DNA of 59,692 bases from Aureimonas frigidaquae (GCF_001463905.1 NZ_BBWR01000013.1:1-59692), one strand, 5' to 3'. Counted from the stretch's first letter, positions 25,970 to 35,461 are shown. The notes: generated by a model from the letters alone, not told the origin. Numbers and translations: made by a program.

Positions 25970-27052
25970 TCAGCCGCCGCAAGTTCGCGGCTCGCTGCAC
26001 GTCTGCGGCGGCAGAAAGCTTATCCCGGCAAGAAGCTCCTGCGCATGGCGCAGCGCCGCGCCGGCCGATATGACCATGGTGGGCAGCACCATCCATTCCA
26101 GCGTCCAGGCGGCGCCCGAGCGCTCGTTCTCGTGCACCATGGCCTGCTGCAGCGTTCCGGCGCTGCCGGCATTGGCGCGTGCGATCGCCACCAGGACCTC
26201 GGCCGCCACCGGGTTGCGCTTGTGCGCCATGGCGGAAGATGCGCCCGCCGCGCCAAGGTGGACGGCCCGACGGTCGCTCTGTGCCAGAAGCGCGATGTCC
26301 TGGCCGATCTTGCCGAGCGTGCCCGTCAGAAGCGCCAGCGCATGAGCGATGTCGAGGATCGGCGTGCGGTCGCTGTGCCAGGGCTCCCGCGCCGCAAGGC
26401 CGAGAATATCGGACATGACCTCCCGCAGCCGGGGCGCTTCGCCCTGGAAGGCGGAGCCGGTGCCGACCGGCCCGCCAAGCTGCAGCGGAAGCTGGGCTTG
26501 CAGGCGCATCAGGCGCTGCGCATGATCGTCGAGCGGGGCGCGCCAGGTGGCGAGCTTGTCCGCCACGCATATGGGCAGGGCGGCCTGCATCCTGGTCTGC
26601 GCCATCAACTCGGTCTGGCCCTCTGCGCGGGCCAAGGTGTCGATCTGTGACACGCTCGCCGCCAGGCGTTCGGCCAGAATGCCGAGCGCCACCTTGAGGC
26701 GCAGCATTAGGCCGGTGTCGACTGCATCCTGGCTCGTCGCGCCGCGATGGACGGCCGCAGCGTCGAGCAGGCCGACGGCCGCGCGAAGCTGCCGCACAAG
26801 CGCCGGAACCGGAACGCCGTCGCGCACGAGGCCGGCGACAATATCCTGCATGTCCGGCCGGAACCGGGCAATGCCCGCGCGGATACGGCCAGCCGCGCCG
26901 GGCGCCAGCAAACCAACAGCTTCCTGCGCCCGGGCCAGGGCGGATTGGAACGTCAGGATCGCATCCACTTCCGCCTGTGGCGAAAAGAGTGCGGCAAGCT
27001 CGGTATCGCCGGTCAGGCTGTTCAGAAGCGGGGTGCCTTCCTGTCTCGACAT
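25970..27052 (-). CDS. pcaB: 3-carboxy-cis,cis-muconate cycloisomerase-like protein
   Basis: 360 aa, fumarase/aspartase superfamily. The superfamily signature GASSAMAHKRNPVAAEV (about 270-286) contains the flexible catalytic loop Ser. HRGATSQDAVDTGLML is the first conserved region, and GTGSAFQGEAPRLRE is in the second. Length and sequence style match PcaB of Rhizobiales, which lactonises 3-carboxymuconate in the protocatechuate branch of the beta-ketoadipate pathway. No other pca genes are nearby, so it is either a stray pathway gene or a paralogue; adenylosuccinate lyase is excluded by length and motif context. Divergent from the TRAP operon. Confidence 0.75.
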   Translation of the reverse strand: MSRQEGTPLLNSLTGDTELAALFSPQAEVDAILTFQSALARAQEAVGLLAPGAAGRIRAGIARFRPDMQDIVAGLVRDGVPVPALVRQLRAAVGLLDAAAVHRGATSQDAVDTGLMLRLKVALGILAERLAASVSQIDTLARAEGQTELMAQTRMQAALPICVADKLATWRAPLDDHAQRLMRLQAQLPLQLGGPVGTGSAFQGEAPRLREVMSDILGLAAREPWHSDRTPILDIAHALALLTGTLGKIGQDIALLAQSDRRAVHLGAAGASSAMAHKRNPVAAEVLVAIARANAGSAGTLQQAMVHENERSGAAWTLEWMVLPTMVISAGAALRHAQELLAGISFLPPQTCSEPRTCGG

Positions 27053-27342
27053 GGTCTGTCCTGTTCGTCCGAATGCTACACTTCCCAGATGCGCCAGGGT
27101 GGGACAAGCCCATCGTCCGCCACCAGCCGTGCCGCTCTGTCAGCAGCGACCAAGGCGCGCCCATAATTCGAGCAGATGCACCGAAAGACGACACGCGGTG
27201 TCGCCCGGACGATAGCGGATACGGGTGGTTGCGACCGGGTTTCATGTCCTGAGTGAATTGGCCTGCGGTTTGCTTGTGATTGTTGCGGGGAACCTGCCTC
27301 CGCCGGTCGCGGGGCACAACATGGGGTTGTACATTGATCAGA

Positions 27343-28371
27343 ATGTCGCTTCTCGCAGCCTGCGCCGCCGTCGGTCTGACGGCGCAGCATGCCGATGCCC
27401 AGTCCATCAGCTGGCTCAGCCAGTCGCAGCAGCTCAGCGCGCAGTATCCGTCCGAGATCGCCGCAATCGAGGCGATCAATGGCGACGGCTTTTCAGTCCA
27501 GCGGCAGGAGTTCCAGATCCTTGGCATAAACCTTGCCGACGCGCTGCGCACGGCCAGCCAGGGCAGCTTCAACGTCGTCTCGGCGCAGATCGGCAGCGTG
27601 GCGAAGGACGATGCCTTTCTGGAGGGCATCGACCTGATCGGCGTTGCGACGGATCTTCCCGCGCTTCAGACGGCCGTCAACGCCTATCGCGAAGCTTTCA
27701 ACGCTCGCCTGAGCGAGCGCTTCGGCGTCAAGGCCGTCGCCATCTGGCCCTTCGGGCCGCAGGTCTTCTTCTGCAACGAGGAGATCGGGGGCCTCGCCGA
27801 CCTCGAGGGCAAGAAGGTGCGCTCCTTCACGGCCTCCATGTCGAAGCTTCTGACCGAACTCGGCGCCAGCCCGGTCACGCTCAGTTTCCCGGAAGTCTAT
27901 CCGGCGCTCGAACGCGGCGTCGCCTCGTGCGGCGTGACCTCGCCGACCTCGGCCAATACCGGCAAGTGGCCGGAGGTGACGACGCATGTCCTGCCCATCT
28001 CCGTCTCCGGCTCGGTGCAGGCCCATCTCGTCAACCTGGACTGGTGGAACGGCCTGCCGGAAGACCAGCGGACCAAGCTCGAGACGCATTTCGCCAAGCT
28101 GGAAAGCGATCTCTGGTCGGTGGCCGGCACCACCAATACGGACGCGCTGGATTGCACCGTCGGCAAGGAATGCGTCGGCGGCATCTACACGCCCTACAAG
28201 CTGACGCTCGTCGATGTGTCGGATGCCGATCTTTCCCGCGTCAAGACCATCTCGACGCAGAGCATCCTGCGCGAATGGGCCGATCGTTGCGAGGCGACCT
28301 ATGAAGGTTGCGCGGCTGCCTGGAACGACAGCATCGGCAAGGCGCTGAACGTTTCCATCCCGGCCAACTGA
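27343..28371 (+). CDS. dctP: TRAP transporter solute-binding protein (DctP family)
   Basis: About 342 aa. A short signal peptide ends near ADAQ; a TTG nine bases upstream (27334) would add MIR and give a better basic N-region, so the true start is uncertain. The mature protein is a DctP/TAXI-like periplasmic protein: PFGPQVFFCNEEIGGLADLEGKKVR (shown in part) contains the conserved LADLEGKKVR loop, followed by PVTLSFPEVYPALERGV, a classical TRAP SBP motif that precedes the carboxylate-binding residues. It delivers an organic acid to DctQM encoded downstream. Five cysteines in the mature part suggest disulfides, which is somewhat unusual. Confidence 0.88.
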   Translation: MSLLAACAAVGLTAQHADAQSISWLSQSQQLSAQYPSEIAAIEAINGDGFSVQRQEFQILGINLADALRTASQGSFNVVSAQIGSVAKDDAFLEGIDLIGVATDLPALQTAVNAYREAFNARLSERFGVKAVAIWPFGPQVFFCNEEIGGLADLEGKKVRSFTASMSKLLTELGASPVTLSFPEVYPALERGVASCGVTSPTSANTGKWPEVTTHVLPISVSGSVQAHLVNLDWWNGLPEDQRTKLETHFAKLESDLWSVAGTTNTDALDCTVGKECVGGIYTPYKLTLVDVSDADLSRVKTISTQSILREWADRCEATYEGCAAAWNDSIGKALNVSIPAN

Positions 28372-28380
28372 CCGGCGCGT

Positions 28381-28407
28381 GGCCCGTACCGGAACGCGGT
28401 GCGGGCC
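28381..28407 (+). promoter_or_regulatory. Stem-loop between dctP and dctQ
   Basis: An 11-bp stem GGCCCGTACCG/CGGTGCGGGCC (one T-G wobble) with a 5-base GAACG loop, starting 9 bases after the dctP stop. No T-run. Same placement as in the urt, tct and Rbs-type operons. Confidence 0.6.
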
Positions 28408-28429
28408 CTGAGCCCGGAGGATACTTTCC

Positions 28430-29050
28430 ATGGACGAGAAACCGGCCCTCGTCGGGCTCGACAATCCGCTCGCGCGCGCCTTCGCGCACCCCATCCGCTG
28501 GATGCAGATCCTGATGGGCTGGTGCCTGCTCGCCCTGTGCATCGCCACGACGGTGGAGGTGCTGGGGCGCAAGTTCTTCGGCTACTCCCTTCAGGGCGTC
28601 AACGAGATCGGCGCCTACATGCTCGCCGTCTCCAGCACCTGGGGTTTCTCGATGGCGCTGCTGCAACGGGCCCATTCCCGTGTCGACTTTCTGTTCCCGC
28701 GCTTTCCGCGCGGCATGCGGACCGTGTTGAACCTCTCCGCCGCGGTGATCCTTGCCGCCATTGCCGTCTTTGCCGCCATCCAGGGCTGGCATGTGCTTCA
28801 GGATACGCTGCGCTGGCAGGCGCATGCCAACACCCCGCTCCAGACGCCCATGTGGATCCCGCAGGGGCTGTGGCTCGTCGGGCTCGTCGTCTTTGCGGCG
28901 ACGAGCGCCGCCTTCGGCGTCCATGCCGTGATCCTGGCCTTCACCGATCGTGACGCCCTGAACCGCTATTACGGACCGCCATCGCTGCAGGACCAGATCG
29001 ACCTCGAAACGCAGGGCAACCTTCCGGCCATGCAGGAGCCCGCCCGATGA
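28430..29050 (+). CDS. dctQ: TRAP transporter small permease (DctQ)
   Basis: 206 aa, four predicted membrane helices, with the DctQ signature around LQGVNEIGAYMLAVSSTWGFS (central part, about residues 59-79). This subunit couples the binding protein to the large permease. The N-terminus is cytosolic, with about 28 residues before the first helix. Its stop codon overlaps the dctM start (ATGA). Confidence 0.88.
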   Translation: MDEKPALVGLDNPLARAFAHPIRWMQILMGWCLLALCIATTVEVLGRKFFGYSLQGVNEIGAYMLAVSSTWGFSMALLQRAHSRVDFLFPRFPRGMRTVLNLSAAVILAAIAVFAAIQGWHVLQDTLRWQAHANTPLQTPMWIPQGLWLVGLVVFAATSAAFGVHAVILAFTDRDALNRYYGPPSLQDQIDLETQGNLPAMQEPAR

Positions 29051-30348
29051 TCAGCATCCTGACCGTCGCCATCGGCTTCGGGCTCATGCTCAGCCTGCTT
29101 TTCCTGGGGCTACACGTCGCTTCCGCGCTGTTCGTCACGGCCTTCGTGGCCATCGTCGTGTTCTTCGACGGCGTGCACCTGCGCGTCTTCGGAAGCCAGC
29201 TCTGGAGCTCGATGGAGGATTACATCCTGCTCGCCATCCCGCTCTATATCCTTTTGGGAGAGATCCTGGTGCGCAGCGGCATGACGGATCGCATGTATGC
29301 GGCCCTGTCACCCTGGCTGAACCGCCTGCCGGGCGGCCTTTTGCACACCAATATCGGCGCCTCGGCGATCTTCTCGGCCGTGTCGGGCTCGTCCGTATCG
29401 ACGGCCGCGACCATCACCACCGTGGCGCTGCCCTCGTTCCGCAAGCGAGACTATGACGAGCGGCTGGTGCTCAGGTCCATCGCGGCCGGCGCCTCGCTCG
29501 GCAACCTCATCCCGCCGGGCATCGCCTTCATCGTCTATGCCTCGCTCACCAACACTTCGGTGGCGCAGCTCTACGCCGCAGCGCTCATTCCCAGCATCGC
29601 GCTCGCCTTCATGTTCATGCTGACGATCGCCATACTGTGCATCGCGCGGCCGGAACTTGCCCGCTCCAACGAACCCTATGTGCCCTGGAAGGAGCGCTTC
29701 CGCCTGATGGGCGGGCTGCTCGGTCCCACCGTCGTCTTCGTGATTATCATGGGTTCGGTCTATACCGGCTGGGCCACGGTGACGGAGTCGGCGGCGCTGG
29801 CGGTGGTCGCGACCATTCTCATCGCCGGTTTCCAAGGCAGGCTCAGCCTCCGGATGCTGCACGAATCCTTCGTGACGACGGCCAGCCTGACGGCCATTTC
29901 CATGCTGATCCTGGTCGTCGCCTTCTACCTCAACTACGCGCTCGCCCTCCTCAACGTCACGCAGACGCTCAGCACCTGGGTGGCCGGCCTCGGCGTCTAT
30001 CCGCTCACGCTCAAATGGGCGCTGGCGATCTTCTACGTCCTGCTCGGCATCTTCTTCGAGACGCTGCCCATGATGGTCGGCACCGTCCCGGTGCTGCTGC
30101 CGGTCATCCTGGCGGCGGGGATCGATCCGATCTGGTTCGGCGTCTTCATCGTGCTCATGTGCGAGATGTCTCTTTTGACGCCGCCGGTCGGCATGACGCT
30201 CTACGTCATCCAGACGGTGCGCAAGGTCGGCAATATCGGCACCGTCTTTGCCGGCACCATACCCTTCATCGTCACCATGCTGGTGATGATGGTGCTGCTC
30301 ATCCACCTCCCGCAGATCGCCACCTGGGCCGTTCCCGCCGCCAGATAG
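29047..30348 (+). CDS. dctM: TRAP transporter large permease (DctM)
   Basis: 433 aa, about twelve membrane helices. The DctM family pattern is clear: PLYILLGEILVRSGM near 67-81, the GSSVSTAATITTVALP loop near 115-130, ASLGNLIPPGIAFIVYAS near 150-167 and the late LTPPVGMTLYVIQ motif. Na+-coupled uptake of the ligand bound by DctP. It is followed 7 bases later by an amidohydrolase gene, so importer and enzyme are one transcription unit. Confidence 0.92.
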   Translation: MISILTVAIGFGLMLSLLFLGLHVASALFVTAFVAIVVFFDGVHLRVFGSQLWSSMEDYILLAIPLYILLGEILVRSGMTDRMYAALSPWLNRLPGGLLHTNIGASAIFSAVSGSSVSTAATITTVALPSFRKRDYDERLVLRSIAAGASLGNLIPPGIAFIVYASLTNTSVAQLYAAALIPSIALAFMFMLTIAILCIARPELARSNEPYVPWKERFRLMGGLLGPTVVFVIIMGSVYTGWATVTESAALAVVATILIAGFQGRLSLRMLHESFVTTASLTAISMLILVVAFYLNYALALLNVTQTLSTWVAGLGVYPLTLKWALAIFYVLLGIFFETLPMMVGTVPVLLPVILAAGIDPIWFGVFIVLMCEMSLLTPPVGMTLYVIQTVRKVGNIGTVFAGTIPFIVTMLVMMVLLIHLPQIATWAVPAAR

Positions 30349-30355
30349 GATCATC

Positions 30356-31786
30356 ATGTCAGACGCATCGCCGCAGACGCACTGCATCCGCCGTGCCGCC
30401 TGGATCATCGGATGGGACGCAGACAGGGGAGGCCATGTCTACCTGCGCGACGGTGACGTCGCCTGGCAGGGGGATCGCCTCATCCAGGTGGGCGGTTCCT
30501 ATGACGGCACGGTCGATACAGAGATGGACGGGAGCCGACGGCTCGTCATGCCCGGCCTCATCAATATCCATTGCCATCCCACGCAGACGCCGATCTATCG
30601 CGGCTTCGTGGAGGAGTACGGAAACCCGCGCCTCTTCTTCAACGGGCGGCAGGATTTCCGCCAGAGCTTTATCCAGGACGAGGCGGCACTGCGGGCCTCC
30701 GCGCGCTATGCGCTGGCCGAGATGGCGACCAACGGCATCACCACCATCTTCGACCTCAGCCACGCCTATCCCGGCTGGCTCGATCTCCTGGACCAAAGCG
30801 GCCTGCGCGTCTGGGTGGCGCCGATGTTCCGTTCGGCGCGCTGGTGGGCCTCCGACGGGCAGGAGACGCTCTACGACTGGTCGCCGGACGAGGGCGCGGC
30901 GGCCTTTGCCGAGGCACAGGCCGTGATGGACGCCGCCGAGCGGCATGCGAGCGGACGTTTCAGCGCCGTCGTCGCGCCCGCGCAGATCGACACCTGTACG
31001 CAAGACCTTCTTCGAGACGCGATCGCCCTGTCACGCGATACGGGCCGTGTCCTTTTCACGCATGGGGCGCAGAGCTACCCCGAATTCAACCAACTCGCGC
31101 GGCTGCATGACAAGACGCCCATCGGTTACATGGACTCGATCGGGTTCCTCGGCGAGCGGACGGTCATCGGGCATGCGGTCTTCACCGATCGGCACCCGTG
31201 GTTGCTCTGGCCGACGCGCGACGACCTGTCGCTCCTGGCGGAGAGCGGAACGACGGTCGCCCATTGCCCGACCGTCTTCATCCGCGACGGGACGCTGCTG
31301 CACCATATCGGCGCCTATATGGATGCGGGCGTGAACGTGGCGATCGGCACCGACACGCACCCGCAGAACATGCTGGAGGAAATCCGCACGGCCGAGCTTC
31401 TGGCGCGGGCGGCTGCCGGTGCGCAGCATACGAGCACCACGGCGCGGCTGTTCCACGCCGCGACCGCCGGCGCTGCCAGGCTGCTCGGCCGCGACGATAT
31501 CGGGCGGCTCGACGTCGGCGCCAAGGCCGACCTCGTCACCTTCGACCTCGATCATCCGCAGATGCACCCGCTGCGCGATCCGCTGCGCGCGATCATCCAC
31601 CAGGCGGCGGAGCGCGCCATCGATGCCGTCTATGTCGATGGGCGGCGCATCGTGTCGGCCGGTCGCTGCGAAACGATCGACTGGGACGACGCGGCGCGCA
31701 CGCTCGACCGCGAGCAGAAGCGGATCGCCGCCAAGGCGCCGCGCCTCGACGAGATCGTGCCCCTGATGCTGCCGATGGGGGCTTGA
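30356..31786 (+). CDS. Amidohydrolase of the TrzN/AtzB/SsnA (aminohydrolase) type
   Basis: 476 aa. Metal-dependent hydrolase of the amidohydrolase superfamily. The HxH pair is in INIHCHPTQTPIYRG (about 63-77), a third ligand His is in VLFTHGAQSYPEFNQ (about 233-247), a further His is in VIGHAVFTDRH, and the final metal-binding Asp is in VAIGTDTHPQNMLEEIRTAE (about 331-350). The C-terminal beta-sandwich contains DVGAKADLVTFDLDHPQM. Relatives deaminate or dechlorinate purine-, pyrimidine- or triazine-like rings or hydrolyse N-acyl groups; the exact reaction is not evident. Placement after the TRAP transporter suggests that it acts on the imported compound. Confidence 0.82.
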   Translation: MSDASPQTHCIRRAAWIIGWDADRGGHVYLRDGDVAWQGDRLIQVGGSYDGTVDTEMDGSRRLVMPGLINIHCHPTQTPIYRGFVEEYGNPRLFFNGRQDFRQSFIQDEAALRASARYALAEMATNGITTIFDLSHAYPGWLDLLDQSGLRVWVAPMFRSARWWASDGQETLYDWSPDEGAAAFAEAQAVMDAAERHASGRFSAVVAPAQIDTCTQDLLRDAIALSRDTGRVLFTHGAQSYPEFNQLARLHDKTPIGYMDSIGFLGERTVIGHAVFTDRHPWLLWPTRDDLSLLAESGTTVAHCPTVFIRDGTLLHHIGAYMDAGVNVAIGTDTHPQNMLEEIRTAELLARAAAGAQHTSTTARLFHAATAGAARLLGRDDIGRLDVGAKADLVTFDLDHPQMHPLRDPLRAIIHQAAERAIDAVYVDGRRIVSAGRCETIDWDDAARTLDREQKRIAAKAPRLDEIVPLMLPMGA

Positions 31787-31793
31787 GCGGGAG

Positions 31794-32522
31794 ATGATGG
31801 ACAGGGCCCTGATCGGCGTTCTGACGCCGTCCTCGAACACCATCCTGGAGCCGGCCACATCCGCGCTGGTCGCCGGGCTGCCGCATGTCTCGGCGCATTT
31901 CTCGCGCTTCAACGTCACGCAGATCGCGCTCAGCGACAGCGCCAACGACCAGTTCCGGCTGGACCCCATGCTGGCGGCCAGCCGCCTTTTGGCCGATGCG
32001 CATGTGGGCGTGATCGCCTGGAGCGGCACGTCCGCCAGCTGGCTCGGAAACGCCTGGGACCGGCAACTCTGCGAGGCCATCGAGGGGCAGACCGGTATCC
32101 CCGCCTGCACGGCGGTGGGCGCGATCAACGATCTGATCGCCCTGCGCCCCGCCACGCGCATCGGCCTCATCTCGCCCTATACGCAGGATGTGCAGAGCCG
32201 CATCATCGCCAACTACGCCGCCGCCGGCATTCACACCGTCGCCGAAGCCCATACGGGCCTGTCGGAGAATTTCGCCTTCTCGCAGGTGCCGGACGACACC
32301 GTGGCAACCATGTGCCGAACGGTTGCCGCAGCCTCGCCGGAGGCCATCGTCATCATGTGCACGAACATGCGCGGCTGGAGCATCATGGCCGATCTGGAAG
32401 CCGAGCTCGGCATCCCGATCATCGATTCGACCGCGGCCGTCGTCTGGAAGGCGCTCGGCATGCTGGGGGTGGACATGGCGCCGCTGCATCAACGCGGATG
32501 GATGTTCAGGCAGGGTTTGTAA
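31794..32522 (+). CDS. Asp/Glu-racemase-fold protein resembling arylmalonate decarboxylase / maleate isomerase
   Basis: 242 aa. Two Rossmann-like halves with LIGVLTPSSNTILEP at the N-terminus, the standard opening of the maleate cis-trans isomerase/AMDase branch. The second catalytic cysteine is present (C189 in IVIMCTNMRGW), but the position of the first is Gly78 in AWSGTSASWLG. This Gly/Cys arrangement is that of arylmalonate decarboxylase (Gly74/Cys188), not of racemases or maleate isomerase, which use two Cys. It begins 7 bases after the amidohydrolase stop, behind GGGAG; a second ATG follows directly. It is probably the second step on the TRAP-imported compound. Confidence 0.8.
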   Translation: MMDRALIGVLTPSSNTILEPATSALVAGLPHVSAHFSRFNVTQIALSDSANDQFRLDPMLAASRLLADAHVGVIAWSGTSASWLGNAWDRQLCEAIEGQTGIPACTAVGAINDLIALRPATRIGLISPYTQDVQSRIIANYAAAGIHTVAEAHTGLSENFAFSQVPDDTVATMCRTVAAASPEAIVIMCTNMRGWSIMADLEAELGIPIIDSTAAVVWKALGMLGVDMAPLHQRGWMFRQGL

Positions 32523-32539
32523 GGCGGGGCCGCCCCGCT

Positions 32540-33451
32540 TTACGACGCGGGAGCGTCCGGCAGCGCGCTGCGTGCGATGGCGCCATCCAGTTCTTCATAG
32601 GCGAAGTAGTCGAGGAGATCGTACAGATCGGCGCGCGTCAGCATGGACGCGCGCGCGGCGGTGGTCGCGCCGTCGGTCGCGAGCGATCGGTAAAGATCCC
32701 GCTGGGCGGCCGCGGCGACCCGCAGCGAGGATACTGGCCAGATCACCATCGCGTAGCCGAGCGCCTCGAAGGCATCGGCCGTCAGGTCCGGCGTGCGCCC
32801 GAACTCGGTCATATTGGCCAGGAGGGGGACGTCCGGCATTGCTTTCGCGAAGGCGCGCAGCATGTCGATGCTCGTCAGCGCCTCCGGAAAGATGGCGTCC
32901 GCTCCGGCGTCCACGTAGAGGCGCGCCCGCGCAACCGCCGCCTCCAGACCTTCGCTCGCGACAGCATCGGTCCGGGCGATGACCACGAGGTCCCGGCGGG
33001 CCCGTGCCGCCGCGGCGATCTTGGCGGCCATGTCCGATGGGCTCGCCAGCCGCTTGTCGGACAGGTGCCCACACTTCTTGGGAAGGATCTGGTCCTCGAT
33101 GTGGACGGCGGCGGCGCCCTCGGCCTCGAAGCGCTGCACCATCGCCATGACGTTGAGCGCTTCGCCGTAGCCCGTATCGCCATCGACGATGACGGGCAGC
33201 TTCGATACCCGCGCAATCTGGCTCAGGAAGAAGCAGACATCCTCGATCGTGATGATGCCAAGATCCGGCAGCCCCATCGAGGCGCTCATGGCGGCGCCGG
33301 AGAGGTAAAGCCCCTCGAAGCCGCTTCGGGCCGCTTGAAGGGCGGCGAGGCCATTGTGCGCGCCCGGCAGGCGCAGGATCCGGCGATCCTTCAGCCTGGC
33401 GCGCAGACGGGCGCCGGGCGTGCCGACGGGCTGTGCGGAGAAGATCGTCAT
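32540..33451 (-). CDS. 2-methylisocitrate lyase-like protein (PrpB / PEP mutase superfamily)
   Basis: 303 aa TIM-barrel lyase. The catalytic loop is KKCGHL with C127 (KRCGHR in E. coli PrpB), the Mg-binding acids are in VIVDGDTGYG (D90, D92), HIEDQ is at 117-121, and ARTDAVASEGLEAAVARARLYVDAGAD and PLLANMTEFGRTP are partial matches to PrpB along its length. It cleaves a 2-methylisocitrate-like acid to pyruvate and succinate, or a relative of it. It is the last gene of the minus-strand tctCBA unit (its start overlaps the tctA stop by four bases), so its substrate is probably what TctCBA imports. No prpC or prpD is nearby, which argues against ordinary propionate use. Confidence 0.82.
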   Translation of the reverse strand: MTIFSAQPVGTPGARLRARLKDRRILRLPGAHNGLAALQAARSGFEGLYLSGAAMSASMGLPDLGIITIEDVCFFLSQIARVSKLPVIVDGDTGYGEALNVMAMVQRFEAEGAAAVHIEDQILPKKCGHLSDKRLASPSDMAAKIAAAARARRDLVVIARTDAVASEGLEAAVARARLYVDAGADAIFPEALTSIDMLRAFAKAMPDVPLLANMTEFGRTPDLTADAFEALGYAMVIWPVSSLRVAAAAQRDLYRSLATDGATTAARASMLTRADLYDLLDYFAYEELDGAIARSALPDAPAS

Positions 33452-35007
33452 GGCCTGGCCTCCGGGGCATCCTTCGCCACCACGTCTTCGGGCGTGGGCA
33501 GCACGGGCTCGCCGCTCCGTCGCTTCAGGATCTGCGGGACGATCAGCATCAGGGCCGCGGCCGACCAGAGCACGATGGCGATCCAGCTCGACCAGAGGAT
33601 GTCCACCTCGCCCGCGGAAAGGGACAGAGCGCGGCGCAGATTCTGCTCCAGAAGCTTGCCGAGGACGAAGCCCAGGATCAGCGGCGCCATTGGAACGGAC
33701 AGCTTGCGCAGCCAGTAGGCGGCCACCCCGATGATGACCATCAGCACGAGGTCGAAGCCGGCGGACTTGCCCGAATAGACGCCGATCGCGCTGACCACGA
33801 CGATGAACGGAACCAGCGTCCAGGCCGGCACGGACAGCATCCGGGCAAACACCCCGACAAGGGGAATGTTCATCGCCAGAAGCATGATGTTGCCGACGAA
33901 GAGCGAGGCGATGAGACCCCAGACGAGGGCTGGCTGGGCGTTGAACAAAACGGGGCCGGGGGTGATGTTGTAGAGGGTGAGCACGCCGAGCATGATCGCC
34001 GTCGTGCCGGAGCTCGGAATGCCGAGAGTCAGCATCGGGATGAAGTTGGAGTTCGAAGCGCTGTTGTTGGCGGCCTCGACGCTGGCGAGCCCGCGAAGAT
34101 CACCGCGTCCGAAGCGGCTTCCGGCCGGATCGCGGCGTTCCACGATGCGCTTCTCCGTGGTGTAGGCGAGTGCCGAGCCGACCGTCCCGCCGGCGCCCGG
34201 CAAGAGGCCGATGGCAAAGCCGATGCCCGATCCGCGCAGCGTCGAGAAAAGCGTGCTGCGCATTTCGGCAAGGTTGAAGAGGCTGCGGCCCATGCGCTCG
34301 ATGCGCACGGAGGCGCCGGAGCGGTGCCCCTCGTAGAGGAGGAGCAGCTCCGAGATCGCGAAGAGACCGATGACGATCGTCGCGAACTGGATCCCATCGA
34401 TCAGATTCACCATCCCGAACGTGTAGCGATAGACGCCGGAGTTCGGATCGATCCCGACCGTGGAGAGCGCCAGGCCGATGCCGACCGCCAGCAGCGCCTT
34501 GATCGGCTTGTCGGCGAGAAGGCCGGTCAGGCAGGCGAAGGCAAAGACCATCAGGGCCACATATTCGACCGGCCCGAAGGCGAGCGCCCAGCGCGAGACG
34601 ACAGGCGCGGCAATGATGATTCCGAGCGTCGCCAGAAGCGAGCCGAGAAAGGATGACCATGCCGACAGCGACAGGGCGATGCCGGCCTTGCCCTGCCGCG
34701 CCAGCGGGTAGCCCTCGATGGCCGTCATGACGGCGGAGGCCTCGCCCGGCACGTTGATCAGGATCGCGGAAATGCGGCCACCATATTCCGATCCGACATA
34801 GATCGCCGCCATCAGGATCAGCGAGGATTCCGGCGGAAGCCCGAGCGCGAACACCACCGGCACCAGCATGGCGACCGCGTTGACCGGGCCAAGCCCCGGA
34901 AGCACGCCGACCATGGTGCCGACCACGGCGCCGAGCGCGGCAAGACCGAGGTTCGACGGCGTGAGGGCGACGGAGAAGCCCATCATCAGATAGGAAAGCG
35001 TGTCCAT
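33448..35007 (-). CDS. tctA: TTT transporter large membrane subunit TctA (second system)
   Basis: 519 aa, about twelve membrane helices. MVGVLPGLGPVNAVAMLVPV and YGGRISAILINVPGEASA in the first repeat, and AIGLLPGAGGTVGSALAYTTEK and VEAANNSASNSNFIPMLTLG in the second, are TctA signatures. The start at 35007 shares one base with the tctB stop (TGATG). The frame is open beyond it into tctB but that part reads as a shadow. Importer partner of TctB and TctC upstream; its sequence differs clearly from the TctA at 21.4 kb, so the two systems are not a recent duplication. Confidence 0.92.
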   Translation of the reverse strand: MDTLSYLMMGFSVALTPSNLGLAALGAVVGTMVGVLPGLGPVNAVAMLVPVVFALGLPPESSLILMAAIYVGSEYGGRISAILINVPGEASAVMTAIEGYPLARQGKAGIALSLSAWSSFLGSLLATLGIIIAAPVVSRWALAFGPVEYVALMVFAFACLTGLLADKPIKALLAVGIGLALSTVGIDPNSGVYRYTFGMVNLIDGIQFATIVIGLFAISELLLLYEGHRSGASVRIERMGRSLFNLAEMRSTLFSTLRGSGIGFAIGLLPGAGGTVGSALAYTTEKRIVERRDPAGSRFGRGDLRGLASVEAANNSASNSNFIPMLTLGIPSSGTTAIMLGVLTLYNITPGPVLFNAQPALVWGLIASLFVGNIMLLAMNIPLVGVFARMLSVPAWTLVPFIVVVSAIGVYSGKSAGFDLVLMVIIGVAAYWLRKLSVPMAPLILGFVLGKLLEQNLRRALSLSAGEVDILWSSWIAIVLWSAAALMLIVPQILKRRSGEPVLPTPEDVVAKDAPEARP

Positions 35008-35447
35008 CAGATCACTCCCGAAAGGAGGCCGGCCGGCAGCACGACGTCGAGGAGCCTGTCGAAAAGGAGGAAGGAGCCAACAGACAGAGCGACCCCCGTG
35101 AGCCCCGCCTGCATCCATGTCGCGCCGAAGATACGCGCCACGGCAACGCACATCAGCGCCGTCGACAGGACGAAACCGAGTGGCTGGAAAAAGAACGCAT
35201 AGGCGAGCAGAACGGCGGAGATCGAAACGATGCCGACATTGACGCCCGGCGCGTTCGGCGCCTCGTCCGGGCCCGGGCGCAGGACGAGCATGAGCCCGCA
35301 AATGCCGATGAGGGCGGCGGTCAGGAGCGGGAAGGCGCGCGGGCCGACCGGCTCGTAGGCGAAGGGGGCGACAAGCCCCCAACCGAAGATCAGAAGGCCG
35401 AGACTTGCGAGCAACGCCAGCCCGCCGAGTGTCCTGTCGTTGCTCAT
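35007..35447 (-). CDS. tctB: TTT transporter small membrane subunit TctB (second system)
   Basis: 146 aa with four membrane helices. VAPFAYEPVGPRAFPLLTAA carries the TctB-type G-P-x-x-FP motif after the first helix. Begins MSNDRTLGGLALLAS. It lies 14 bases after the tctC stop and overlaps tctA by one base, so the four genes tctC-tctB-tctA-prpB form a tight operon. Confidence 0.85.
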   Translation of the reverse strand: MSNDRTLGGLALLASLGLLIFGWGLVAPFAYEPVGPRAFPLLTAALIGICGLMLVLRPGPDEAPNAPGVNVGIVSISAVLLAYAFFFQPLGFVLSTALMCVAVARIFGATWMQAGLTGVALSVGSFLLFDRLLDVVLPAGLLSGVI

Positions 35448-35461
35448 GCAAATTCGCCCGC

